Source: an uncultured Clostridia bacterium
GTDB lineage: Bacteria; Bacillota; Clostridia; Peptostreptococcales; Anaerovoracaceae
Length of the DNA: 6,615 nucleotides
Assembly: GCA_946541285.1 (NCBI GenBank)
Contig: CAMNJG010000083.1
Span: 1 to 6,615 of the forward strand
Direction: 5' to 3'
The notes under the pieces were generated by a model. The model saw only the letters and a program-made list of their open reading frames with translations. It was not told the DNA's origin and ran no database searches. A program made the translations under genes and the position numbers. Numbering within the stretch: position 1 is the stretch's first letter; each line of letters opens with the position of its first letter. Positions 1 through 6,577 of the stretch are shown in pieces.

Positions 1-635
1 TGACCGGCAATAAAAATTCTGTGTTCAGCCTGCTGATGGCCACCGGGTACCTGAAGCCTGTCAAGGTGGAAGGAAAAAACTATACCCTGTCACTGACTAA
101 TTATGAAACACGGGAAATGTTTGAGGACATGGTGCAAAGATGGTTTGAGGAAACGGAAACACAGTACAACGACTTCATCAGGGCGCTGCTGCTGGGCGAT
201 GTTAAATGGATGAACACCTTTATGAATGAGATTGCCCTCCAGACCTTCAGCAGCTTTGATACCGGGACGCACCCTTCAAAAACAGAACCGGAACGGTTTT
301 ATCACGGCTTTGTCCTGGGGCTGATGGTGGAACTGAAGGACCGATATTTCATCCGCTCGAACCGGGAATCCGGCTTCGGCCGCTACGATGTGATGCTGGA
401 ACCGCTGCATCCGGAAGAACATGACGCTATCATCATGGAGTTCAAGGTCCATGATCCGGACGAAGAAAGTTCCTTACAGGACACCGTAAAGGCCGCCCTG
501 CGGCAGATCGAAGAAAAAAGATACGCGCAGGAACTGGCCGACAGAGGCTTCCCGGCGGACCGCATCCGGTCTTACGGTTTTGCTTTTGAAGGTAAGACGG
601 TGCTGATCGGAGAGCCGGAAAAGCTTTCTGCCTGA
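1..635 (+). CDS. PD-(D/E)XK nuclease domain protein, C-terminal part (5' partial)
   Basis: The reading frame is open through the left edge (first whole codon at 3) and ends at TGA 633-635, giving about 210 visible residues. The GTG at 21 lies inside a conserved stretch (FSLLMATGYL), so it is probably not the real start and the gene is cut by the window. The second half carries a restriction-type nuclease core. This comprises FYHGFVLGL, then SGFGRYDVML with the acidic residue near visible residue 129, then IIMEFKV with E and K near 146 and 148. This matches the PDDEXK_9/DUF1703 C-terminal domain. In full-length family members an AAA-ATPase-like domain comes first, but here it lies outside the window. 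These proteins are common and often multicopy in Clostridia and Bacteroidetes; their biological role is not settled. It reads away from the thi cluster and has its own terminator, so it is probably unrelated to thiamine. Confidence 0.83.
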   Translation, partial: TGNKNSVFSLLMATGYLKPVKVEGKNYTLSLTNYETREMFEDMVQRWFEETETQYNDFIRALLLGDVKWMNTFMNEIALQTFSSFDTGTHPSKTEPERFYHGFVLGLMVELKDRYFIRSNRESGFGRYDVMLEPLHPEEHDAIIMEFKVHDPDEESSLQDTVKAALRQIEEKRYAQELADRGFPADRIRSYGFAFEGKTVLIGEPEKLSA

Positions 636-682
636 AAGCGCGGGAAACCCTGTTGCCTGACCGGAAACATTCCGGATCCTGA

Positions 683-737
683 AAAACAGCAGCCCGGAAA
701 CAGGGGAGGGCTCCCCCCGCTTCCGGGCTGTTGTTTT
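683..737 (+). terminator. Hairpin terminator after the nuclease-domain gene
   Basis: A 17-bp stem with one G-U pair (683-699 with 721-737) encloses a 21-base loop. The loop holds a G-run and a C-run (703-706 and 715-718) that could extend the pairing. The 3' arm ends in TTGTTTT, and the 5' arm is preceded by A residues. It starts about 48 bases after the stop codon of the upstream gene, so it fits a Rho-independent terminator. The stem and U-rich end are seen directly; activity is inferred. Confidence 0.8.
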
Positions 738-739
738 CA

Positions 740-972
740 TATGATTCGCGCACAGGAATCGTTCCGCGGTTTGCGTATCCGGCAGACTTTTCTTCTACCC
801 GGGCTTCCTGACACAGTTCATGATCCGATACTTTTCAAAGATTCTCAATAAATGCCTCCGGCAAATAAAAATGCGGTATAATATTGTTATAACAAGCCTT
901 CTGCCAGGAGTCCCGGCTCCCGGCACCGGGCCGTTCCGTTAATGTTCCTTATTTTCAGACAGGAGATCAGCT
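740..972 (+). other. Intergenic region upstream of the AIM24-family gene
   Basis: Together with the terminator before it, this makes about 335 bases between stop and next start. I see no convincing gene on either strand. The content is a TATAAT box at 877-882, a 12-bp palindrome at 884-895, a GC-rich leader (about 905-935) with short self-complementary CCCGG/CCGGG segments, and the ribosome binding site AGGAG at 961-965. No riboswitch or tRNA consensus was recognised. Confidence 0.6.
877..895 (+). promoter_or_regulatory. Putative -10 box and overlapping palindrome
   Basis: A perfect TATAAT lies at 877-882, about 90 bases before the AIM24-family start codon. No good -35 hexamer is seen at the usual 16-18 base spacing (GCCTCC at 854-859 with a 17-base spacer is poor), and there is no extended -10 TG. 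Directly downstream, 884-895 reads TTGTTATAACAA, a perfect 12-bp palindrome that would cover the expected transcription start. It could be an operator for a dimeric repressor. The palindrome is seen directly; its role is inference. Confidence 0.45.
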
Positions 973-1653
973 ATGAAATACGAGATATCGGGAGATTCCC
1001 TTCCTGTATTAAAAATACAGCTGACGAAGGGAGAAAGCATCCGCTGCCAGTCCGGTGGTATGTCCTGGATGGACAACGAAATTGAGATGAAAACGGAGTT
1101 TGGCGGCGTCGGAAAAATGCTCGGCAGAATGATCAGCCGCGAATCCATGGCACTCAATGAATATACCGCGAAAAAAGACGGTGAGATCGCGTTTTCTTCT
1201 ACTTTCCCGGGCAGTATCATCGCGGTACCACTGACAGGCGGGCAATCCATCATTGTCCAGAAAAGCGCGTTTCTTGCCATGTACGGTTCCATCGAAACGT
1301 CCGTCTTTTTCCAGAAAAAAGTCGGTTCTGTCTTTTTCGGAGGAGAAGGCTTCATCATGCAGCAGTTCTCCGGAGAAGGGATGGTTTTCCTGGAAGTCGA
1401 CGGCAGTGCTCATGAATATGAGATTGCGGCCGGCGACCAGAAAATCCTGGATACCGGTCACCTCGTCATGATGGACGCCAGCTGCAGCATGGATATCCAG
1501 CGGGTCAAGGGTGTCAAAAATATGCTCTTCGGCGGAGAAGGACTTTTCAACACCGTCGTGACCGGACCGGGAAAGATCCTGGTCCAGTCCATGCCGGCCT
1601 CCGCGACAGCCATGATGCTGTACTCTCTGATGCCGCATCCGAGTTCTTCCTGA
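973..1653 (+). CDS. AIM24/TIGR00266-family protein (DUF124)
   Basis: This intact 226-residue protein starts at ATG 973, with AGGAG at 961-965 spaced 7 bases away. It matches the AIM24 (PF01987, TIGR00266) family in length and signature. These are the opening KYEISGDSLPVLKIQL, the GESIRCQSGGMSWMD segment, ESMALNEYTA near 57-66, and two GGEG turns (FFGGEGF at 121-127 and LFGGEGLFNTVVTGPG at 185-200). The fold is expected to be beta-rich and cytoplasmic; no signal peptide or membrane segment is seen. The yeast relative is a mitochondrial membrane-organising protein. The bacterial role is unknown, so no reaction is assigned. It appears to be a single-gene unit: its own putative promoter lies upstream and a hairpin terminator follows. 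It converges on the thi cluster rather than belonging to it. Confidence 0.92.
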   Translation: MKYEISGDSLPVLKIQLTKGESIRCQSGGMSWMDNEIEMKTEFGGVGKMLGRMISRESMALNEYTAKKDGEIAFSSTFPGSIIAVPLTGGQSIIVQKSAFLAMYGSIETSVFFQKKVGSVFFGGEGFIMQQFSGEGMVFLEVDGSAHEYEIAAGDQKILDTGHLVMMDASCSMDIQRVKGVKNMLFGGEGLFNTVVTGPGKILVQSMPASATAMMLYSLMPHPSSS

Positions 1654-1700
1654 CCGGGACAGTCCTGTGTCCCTTCCGGCAGAACCCTCTGGATCCGGAC

Positions 1701-1748
1701 ACAAAAATGCCCCGAAAGAGTACGCCTCTTTCGGGGTTTGTCTTTTTG
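1701..1748. terminator. Bidirectional hairpin terminator between converging units
   Basis: A perfect 11-bp stem (CCCCGAAAGAG at 1710-1720 with its complement at 1726-1736) has a 5-base loop. On the + strand it is followed by TTTGTCTTTTTG. On the - strand the stem is followed by CATTTTTGTG. It sits 56 bases after the AIM24-family stop and 45 bases beyond the - strand gene ending at 1782, so it can end both converging transcripts. Confidence 0.88.
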
Positions 1749-1781
1749 TTTTTGGAGACAGCCCTTTTTCTTTCCCTGCCT

Positions 1782-2258
1782 TCAGTAATAGGACATGGCG
1801 GTTGTCAGCTCATCCATCGCTTCCCGGATGAGCTCTTCTTTTTCCTCTGATGTCTTTCCTTCCAGTTCCTGCAGGAGTTCCTCATAATGCTTACGGGACA
1901 GATGCGGCCGGAAATCCGCGAGAAGCTGTTCATACCGTTCCGGCTCCGGACGGGGAGTTTTTCTCCTGACCGCGACATACTCCACTTTGCAGGCACGGTA
2001 TTCCGCGTCCTCCGCCTCCTTCCGGCTTCTATATCGGCCTGGCTCCGCCAGGTATATTTTGTAGACATCATACTCACCCGGCGTCCACATCAGCTCACTG
2101 ACACACTGAATATGCCAGATCACGGAATTTCCTGTCATCCTGCGGCCGGAATCCCCTCCTCCCAGGATCCATGCCCTGACTGTCGGGGAGCCCCAGCCTT
2201 TATAGCTTACCCGGATCCAGTTCTCTTTCTGATTCTTTTCAGACAGATCAGCCTTCAT
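1782..2258 (-). CDS. Hypothetical protein at the tail of the thi cluster
   Basis: This is a 158-residue protein I do not recognise. The start ATG at 2256-2258 is well supported by an AGGAGGG sequence (2263-2269 on the + strand) four bases upstream, which argues for a real gene. The N-terminal half (about 13-100) has alternating aromatic and hydrophobic residues (NWIRVSYKGWG, VIWHIQCVSELMW, YDVYKIYLAE), suggesting beta strands. The C-terminal third (about 105-155) is strongly charged and looks helical, with LLADFRPHLSRKHYEELLQELEGK and a run of E and K. There is no signal peptide, membrane segment or clear cysteine/histidine metal site. It lies 100 bases beyond thiC on the same strand with no clear terminator between, so it may be read with the thi genes. 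Nothing in its sequence ties it to thiamine. It ends before the shared terminator. Confidence 0.7.
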   Translation of the reverse strand: MKADLSEKNQKENWIRVSYKGWGSPTVRAWILGGGDSGRRMTGNSVIWHIQCVSELMWTPGEYDVYKIYLAEPGRYRSRKEAEDAEYRACKVEYVAVRRKTPRPEPERYEQLLADFRPHLSRKHYEELLQELEGKTSEEKEELIREAMDELTTAMSYY

Positions 2259-2262
2259 CTTT

Positions 2263-2269
2263 CCCTCCT
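2263..2269 (-). promoter_or_regulatory. Ribosome binding site of the hypothetical gene
   Basis: On the - strand this reads AGGAGGG, a near-perfect Shine-Dalgarno match, with four bases before the ATG at 2258. It fixes the start and is the main evidence that this unrecognised frame is translated. Confidence 0.75.
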
Positions 2270-2358
2270 GTCACAATTTATGGAACCTGTACAGAGGCTG
2301 CCCCAAAAGCAACCGGCTGCGCTGTCACCGGTACTTCCGGAAACCGTGAACTGCAACA

Positions 2359-3663
2359 CTACAGGATATCGATATATTCTCCGTTCAGCGCCTTGTTCAT
2401 GCTCCGGACCGCGCAGAACTTGCCGCACATGGAGCAGGTGTCCTCGTGCTCCGGGGCGCGGCTGTCACGGATGGACTTCGCGGTTTCCGGATCAATGGAG
2501 CACGCCCACTGCTTTTCCCAGTCAAACTCCCTTCTGGCATCCGCCATGGCGTCGTCCTGATCCCTGGCGTGAGGAATTTTCTTGGCGATATCTGCCGCGT
2601 GGGCCGCGATCCTGGACGCGATGATCCCCTGTTTTACATCCTCGACATTCGGAAGCGCCAGATGCTCCGCAGGCGTCACGTAGCACAGGAAGGCCGCCCC
2701 GCTCGCGGCAGCGATGGCACCGCCGATCGCAGACGTGATATGGTCATATCCCGGCGCGATGTCCGTCACGATCGGACCGAGTACATAGAACGGTGCTCCC
2801 ATACAGAGCGTCTGCTGGATTTTCATATTGGCTTCGATCTGATCCATCGGCATGTGCCCCGGGCCTTCCACCATGACCTGGACATCCCGTTCCCAGGCAC
2901 GCTTCGTCAGTTCTCCCAGACGGACCAGTTCCTCGATCTGGCATACATCACTGCCATCCGCCAGGCAGCCGGGACGGCAGGCATCTCCCAGGGAAATGGT
3001 CACATCATACTCGCGGCAGATCTCCAGGATTTCATCATAATACTCGTAAAACGGATTTTCCTCGCCGGTCATGCTCATCCAGGCAAAAATCAGGGAGCCG
3101 CCCCGGGAAACAATGTTCATTTTCCGCTTGTGTTTTCTGATCTGCTCGATGGTTTTACGGGTGATCCCACAGTGAAGTGTCACGAAATCAACGCCATCTT
3201 CCGCGTGCAGACGCACCACATCGATGAAATCCCTGGCGCTGAGGGTCGCCAGATCCCGCTGATAATGGATAACGCTGTCGTAAACCGGAACCGTGCCGAT
3301 CATCGCCGGGCATTCACTGGTGAGTTTCCGGCGGAAGGGCTGCGTATCCCCGTGGGAAGAAAGATCCATGATCGCCTCTGCTCCCAGATTCACCGCTTCC
3401 ATCACCTTCTGCATCTCCACATCATAATCCTTGCAGTCCCTGGAAACGCCGAGATTGACATTGATCTTGGTCCGCAGCATGGAGCCGACACCGTTGGGAT
3501 CGATACAGGTATGCAGACGATTGGCACAGATCGCGACCTGTCCCTTCGCCACCAGTTCCCTGATTTCTTCCGCAGAACGATATTCTTTCTTCGCGACAGC
3601 CTCCATTTCAGGCGTAATGATCCCCTGTCTGGCAGCATCCATCTGTGTTGTATAATTTCTCAT
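2359..3663 (-). CDS. thiC: Phosphomethylpyrimidine synthase ThiC
   Basis: ThiC is a radical-SAM enzyme that rearranges aminoimidazole ribotide into HMP phosphate, the pyrimidine half of thiamine. The frame extends up to a GTG at 3696, but that codon has no proper ribosome binding site of its own. The ATG at 3661-3663 follows AGGAGG (3675-3680) by 11 bases and gives MRNYTTQMDAARQG, the usual beginning of short bacterial ThiC (434 residues; E. coli has a longer N-terminal domain). Signatures are GDTQPFRRKL (105-114), SRGGSLIFAWM (186-196), GDACRPGC (226-233), EGPGHMPMDQ (266-275) and GPIVTDIAPGYDH (296-308). H270 and H334 match the spacing of the two metal-binding histidines known in Caulobacter ThiC. 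The C-terminal cluster cysteines are C410, C413 and C417, spaced CX2CX3C rather than the CX2CX4C of E. coli. The start lies 29 bases beyond the thiD stop, so the two are surely co-transcribed. Confidence 0.97.
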   Translation of the reverse strand: MRNYTTQMDAARQGIITPEMEAVAKKEYRSAEEIRELVAKGQVAICANRLHTCIDPNGVGSMLRTKINVNLGVSRDCKDYDVEMQKVMEAVNLGAEAIMDLSSHGDTQPFRRKLTSECPAMIGTVPVYDSVIHYQRDLATLSARDFIDVVRLHAEDGVDFVTLHCGITRKTIEQIRKHKRKMNIVSRGGSLIFAWMSMTGEENPFYEYYDEILEICREYDVTISLGDACRPGCLADGSDVCQIEELVRLGELTKRAWERDVQVMVEGPGHMPMDQIEANMKIQQTLCMGAPFYVLGPIVTDIAPGYDHITSAIGGAIAAASGAAFLCYVTPAEHLALPNVEDVKQGIIASRIAAHAADIAKKIPHARDQDDAMADARREFDWEKQWACSIDPETAKSIRDSRAPEHEDTCSMCGKFCAVRSMNKALNGEYIDIL

Positions 3664-3674
3664 TTTCTCTGTTT

Positions 3675-3680
3675 CCTCCT
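3675..3680 (-). promoter_or_regulatory. Ribosome binding site that decides the thiC start
   Basis: AGGAGG on the - strand lies between the thiD stop (3693-3695) and the thiC ATG (3661-3663), with an 11-base spacer. It lies inside the coding frame if the upstream GTG at 3696 is used, which argues that the GTG is not the start. Confidence 0.8.
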
Positions 3681-3692
3681 GAAAAAAATGCC

Positions 3693-4496
3693 TCACACTT
3701 CATCGGCGAAGCGGCTGTTCAGATCAAAGTTATGCTGTAACGGACCGGAGCCCCTGCCGAGATCCAGCATGGCTCCCAGCGCGCCGGAAATATAGTCTTT
3801 GGCGCGCTGCACAGAAACAGCCAGGCTGAAGCCTTTGGCCAGATTAGCGGCAATGGCGCTGGAAAGGGTACATCCCGTCCCATGCGTATTGGCATTCTCG
3901 ATCCGCTGCCCCTCAAACCACTGATATGCCCCGTTTTCATAGAGCAGGTCACTGGCATCGTGTACGCTGTGTCCTCCCTTGAGCAGCACAGCGCAGCCGT
4001 TCTTTTTACTGATGGCCTCCGCTGCCCGGATCATCTCTTCTTTACTGGAAACAGACTGTTCAGACAGAATTTCCGCTTCCGGGATATTGGGTGTCACAAG
4101 CACGGCCAGGGGGAACAGTTCCCCGATCAGCGTATGGACCGCGCCTCCTTTCATCAGGGCGGAGCCGCTGGTCGCCACCATCACGGGATCGACCACGATA
4201 TTGACTGCCTGGAAATACCGCAGTCTGTCCGCGATGACCCTGATCAGTTCCGCTGAAGAAACCATCCCGATTTTGACCGCGTCCGGAAAAATATCCTCAA
4301 ACACGGCGTCAATCTGGTCTTTTAAAAATTCAGGAGAAGATTCCTGAATCGCCCTCACGCCGGTTGTGTTCTGCGCTGTCAGCGCGGTTACCGCGCTCAT
4401 CGCGTAGACACCATTCATCGTCATGGTTTTGATATCTGCCTGAATGCCGGCGCCTCCGCAGGAATCACTGCCTGCGATTGATAATGCAGTTTTCAC
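3693..4496 (-). CDS. thiD: Hydroxymethylpyrimidine/phosphomethylpyrimidine kinase ThiD
   Basis: ThiD phosphorylates HMP and HMP-P to HMP-PP, the pyrimidine substrate of ThiE. It belongs to the ribokinase fold. The protein has 267 residues, typical of the family. Motifs are SIAGSDSCGGAGIQAD (6-21, substrate site), VVDPVMVATSG (101-111), LVTPNIPEAE (133-142), LLKGGH (171-176) and NTHGTGCTLSSAIAA (203-217), with the anion hole and catalytic C209. Two GTG starts are possible. The one at 4503-4505 shares a base with the GAGGAG ribosome binding site (4505-4510) and so cannot use it. The one at 4494-4496 is spaced 8 bases from it and gives the canonical MKTALSIAGSDS start, so I chose 4496. An in-frame TGA at 4524-4526 rules out a longer form. 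Translation feeds into thiC 29 bases beyond the stop. Confidence 0.96.
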   Translation of the reverse strand: MKTALSIAGSDSCGGAGIQADIKTMTMNGVYAMSAVTALTAQNTTGVRAIQESSPEFLKDQIDAVFEDIFPDAVKIGMVSSAELIRVIADRLRYFQAVNIVVDPVMVATSGSALMKGGAVHTLIGELFPLAVLVTPNIPEAEILSEQSVSSKEEMIRAAEAISKKNGCAVLLKGGHSVHDASDLLYENGAYQWFEGQRIENANTHGTGCTLSSAIAANLAKGFSLAVSVQRAKDYISGALGAMLDLGRGSGPLQHNFDLNSRFADEV

Positions 4497-4504
4497 TGTG
4501 CTCA

Positions 4505-4510
4505 CTCCTC
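4505..4510 (-). promoter_or_regulatory. Ribosome binding site that decides the thiD start
   Basis: On the - strand this reads GAGGAG. Eight bases separate it from the GTG at 4496. It overlaps the other candidate GTG (4503-4505), which makes that start implausible. Confidence 0.75.
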
Positions 4511-4597
4511 TACAATGTTTGCATCATTTTTGTATAGCGACAGAGAGTGGTGCCCCCGGTCTGCCGCTCCGTGAATTCCGTGTCTCCGGTGTGTCTG

Positions 4598-5236
4598 TCA
4601 TCTCCCGATGCCCAGCTCCGCAGCCCTTGCCTTCAGCTCCGCCGCGGCCCTTGCAGGATCCTCTGCCTTCATGATGGCTGAGACGGCGCAGATGCCCGCG
4701 ACAGGAACGCCTTCCAGGACATCGATATTTCCTCTGTTCAGTCCTCCGATCGCATTGACAGGGACCGGAACCGCCTGACAGATCTCCCGGAGGGTATCCA
4801 CGGAAGTCAGGATCGTGATCACCTTTGTGGTGGTGGGATAAATGGCGCCCACGCCGAGATAATCGGCTCCCTGCTCATACGCTTCCAGTGCCTGCGGCAC
4901 GGTTTTCGTCGTCGCGCCGATGATTTTATCGTCTCCCATCAGCCTGCGGGCCATCGAAACCGGCATATCCGTCTGTCCCAGATGGACACCTTCCGCGCCG
5001 GCGGCAAGGGCAACATCCACCCGGTCGTCAATGATGAGCGGGACATCATAACGCCTGGCGATGGCATGGACCTTTCCGGCCAGGTCGAGATACTCCCTCG
5101 TGGTCCGGTCCTTTTCCCGGAGCTGCAGCAGTGTAGCCCCGCCCCGGAGTCCCTGCTCCACCCGGCGCAGGAATTCTGCTTCCGTATAACCGGTACTGTC
5201 CGTGATAAAATACAGGGACGAATCAAACTTTTTCAT
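4598..5236 (-). CDS. thiE: Thiamine-phosphate synthase ThiE
   Basis: ThiE couples HMP-PP with thiazole phosphate to form thiamine phosphate, releasing pyrophosphate. The protein is 212 residues, the usual size, and folds as a TIM barrel. Visible motifs are LLQLREKD (36-43), PLIIDDR (66-72) with D71 a likely metal ligand, GVHLGQTDMPV (83-93) with D90 the likely second ligand, IIGATTKT (105-112), YLGVGAIYPTTTK (126-138, pyrophosphate site), NAIGGLN (161-167) and AVSAIM (184-189). The ATG start is preceded by AAGGA with a 6-base spacer. It lies 87 bases beyond the thiH stop and 101 bases before the thiD GTG, on the same strand, which fits one operon. All expected motifs are present, so it should be active. 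Confidence 0.97.
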   Translation of the reverse strand: MKKFDSSLYFITDSTGYTEAEFLRRVEQGLRGGATLLQLREKDRTTREYLDLAGKVHAIARRYDVPLIIDDRVDVALAAGAEGVHLGQTDMPVSMARRLMGDDKIIGATTKTVPQALEAYEQGADYLGVGAIYPTTTKVITILTSVDTLREICQAVPVPVNAIGGLNRGNIDVLEGVPVAGICAVSAIMKAEDPARAAAELKARAAELGIGR

Positions 5237-5254
5237 ATTCTTTCCTTTATATTA

Positions 5255-5311
5255 CAGTCCACCGGCCAGTCTGCCATCCGGAAAAAGGGAACGCCGCGAC
5301 TGGTGGAACTG
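5255..5311 (-). other. Imperfect inverted repeat between thiH and thiE
   Basis: The + strand segment 5255-5271 is complementary to 5298-5311 in three blocks: 4 bp, then 6 bp, then 3 bp, separated by a 4-base bulge and a 1-base bulge. In the transcript it would form a stem with a loop of about 26 bases, ending some 18 bases before the thiE start codon. No U-run follows on the - strand, so it is not a standard terminator. It could affect processing or thiE translation. The pairing is seen; any role is inference. Confidence 0.35.
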
Positions 5312-5323
5312 TCTGTTTTATGA

Positions 5324-6577
5324 TCACACGTACAGATAATCGTTCAGGACCGGCTGCAGGCCTTCCTCCGCGATATCCTGGTACATTTTCTCCAGGCTGC
5401 GGCTGTCCGCGATCTCAAACTGCTCGTCGCCCTGTGCCTCATCGGTCTCTGTCCCGTGATATTTGCTTTCGTGGTCGCCGATCCCGGTGGATACACCGGC
5501 CGATACTTTCGTCGCGGCAATCTTCACGATCCCGTTCCGGAACTCCGCGCTTTCACGGGAGGATACCGTAATCCCGACATACGGGAGAAAGATCCGGTAG
5601 GCGCAGAGAATCTGGCAGAGCTGCCTCTCATGTACGTCCAGCGGATTGATCTTTTCATTGTTGATGATCGGACGGAGCCGCGGACAGGACAGGGACATCT
5701 CCGCATGCGGATATTTCCGCTGCAGGTAATAAACATGCAGGGCGCTCGCCAGAGCGTCTTTCCGGAAGTCTGACAGTCCGAGAAGCGCTGAAAAAGCCAC
5801 GCCGCGCATCCCGCCCCTCAGGGCGCGCTCCTGCGCGTCGAAGCGGTAAGGCCACACCCGTTTGTGTCCGAAAAGGTGAAGCGTCTCGTATTTCTCCGCG
5901 TCATAGGTTTCCTGGAAAACGGTTACGTAGTCCGCTCCGCATTCATGCAGATAACGGTATTCGTCGGTATTGACCGGATAGATTTCCAGTCCCACCATCC
6001 GGAAATACTGACGCGCCAGTTTGCAGGCTTCGCCGATATATTCCACGCCGCTCTGTCCTCTGCTTTCCCCGGTGAGGATCAGGATCTCCTCCATCCCGCT
6101 GTCCGCGATGACCTTCATTTCTTTTTCGATCTGTTCCAGGGTCAGCTTCATCCGGCTGATGTGGTTATAGCAGTTGAATCCACAGTACACACAGTAATTC
6201 TCACAGTAATTCGCGATGTACAGGGGCGTAAACAGATAGACCGTATTGCCGAAATGTTTCCCGGTTTCCAGATGGGCTCTCCGTGCCATCTGCTCCAGAA
6301 ACGGTTCCGCCGCCGGTGACAGAAGCGCCTTGAAATCCTCGATCGAACAGGTTTCGTGCTCCAGGGCTTTTCGCACGTCCTTCGCGGTATATCCGGTATA
6401 GTCATAGGACTCCATCTGACCGATTACCCTGGCCCGTACATCGGACTCGATGATTTCCATCCCCGGCAGATATTCCATATGATTCTTCCGGGAAGCCGGA
6501 TCCGTTTCCAGCTGATGCTTCCTGGCCAGCGCAGCCGGCGACAGATATTCTGAATCTACAAAAAACTGATTTTCCAT
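5324..6577 (-). CDS. thiH: 2-iminoacetate synthase (tyrosine lyase) ThiH
   Basis: ThiH is a radical-SAM enzyme that cleaves tyrosine to dehydroglycine and p-cresol. Dehydroglycine goes to ThiG for thiazole phosphate. It is oxygen-sensitive and typical of anaerobes and facultative bacteria; aerobes often use ThiO instead. The radical-SAM CX3CX2C motif is C125, C129 and C132 within YIANYCENYCVYCGFN. Other signatures are KALLSPAAEPFLE (83-95), EILILTGES (164-172), GLEIYPVNTDEY (196-207), VTVFQETY (218-225), LSCPRLRPI (297-304) and QGDEQFEIADSRS (382-394), with the LQPVLNDYLYV end. At 417 residues it exceeds E. coli ThiH (377). The first 33 residues are extra, and M34 (CAT at 6476-6478) is an alternative start. 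The ATG at 6577 has GAGGAG (6592-6597) 14 bases upstream, a long spacer. An in-frame TGA at 6584-6586 bounds the frame just upstream, so no longer form exists. HydG is related but lacks these ThiH-specific segments. Confidence 0.96.
   Translation of the reverse strand: MENQFFVDSEYLSPAALARKHQLETDPASRKNHMEYLPGMEIIESDVRARVIGQMESYDYTGYTAKDVRKALEHETCSIEDFKALLSPAAEPFLEQMARRAHLETGKHFGNTVYLFTPLYIANYCENYCVYCGFNCYNHISRMKLTLEQIEKEMKVIADSGMEEILILTGESRGQSGVEYIGEACKLARQYFRMVGLEIYPVNTDEYRYLHECGADYVTVFQETYDAEKYETLHLFGHKRVWPYRFDAQERALRGGMRGVAFSALLGLSDFRKDALASALHVYYLQRKYPHAEMSLSCPRLRPIINNEKINPLDVHERQLCQILCAYRIFLPYVGITVSSRESAEFRNGIVKIAATKVSAGVSTGIGDHESKYHGTETDEAQGDEQFEIADSRSLEKMYQDIAEEGLQPVLNDYLYV

Noticed and set aside
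1009..1704. - strand open frame of 231 codons opposite the AIM24-family gene
   Set aside because: It covers the antisense of a recognised gene, shows no motif, and runs to the edge of the shared terminator. It is a shadow frame.
2312..2332. Possible hairpin terminator between thiC and the hypothetical gene
   Set aside because: The stem is only 5 bp (ACCGG with CCGGT), the loop is 11 bases, and the following - strand sequence TTGCTTTTGGGG is a poor U-run. It is too weak to call.
3664..3696. thiC start at GTG 3696
   Set aside because: It would place the AGGAGG ribosome binding site inside the coding region and add residues (MRHFFQEETEK) that do not look like a ThiC N-terminus. The ATG at 3663 fits better.
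2446..3795. Long + strand open frame (449 codons) opposite thiC
   Set aside because: It is antisense to a clear thiC and the end of thiD, has a low-complexity His/Arg/Ile-rich composition without family motifs, and is explained by the codon bias of the real genes.
4506..4597. Possible riboswitch or terminator in the thiE-thiD gap
   Set aside because: No TPP-riboswitch consensus and no strong hairpin with a U-run were seen; it looks like an ordinary intra-operon spacer with the thiD ribosome binding site.
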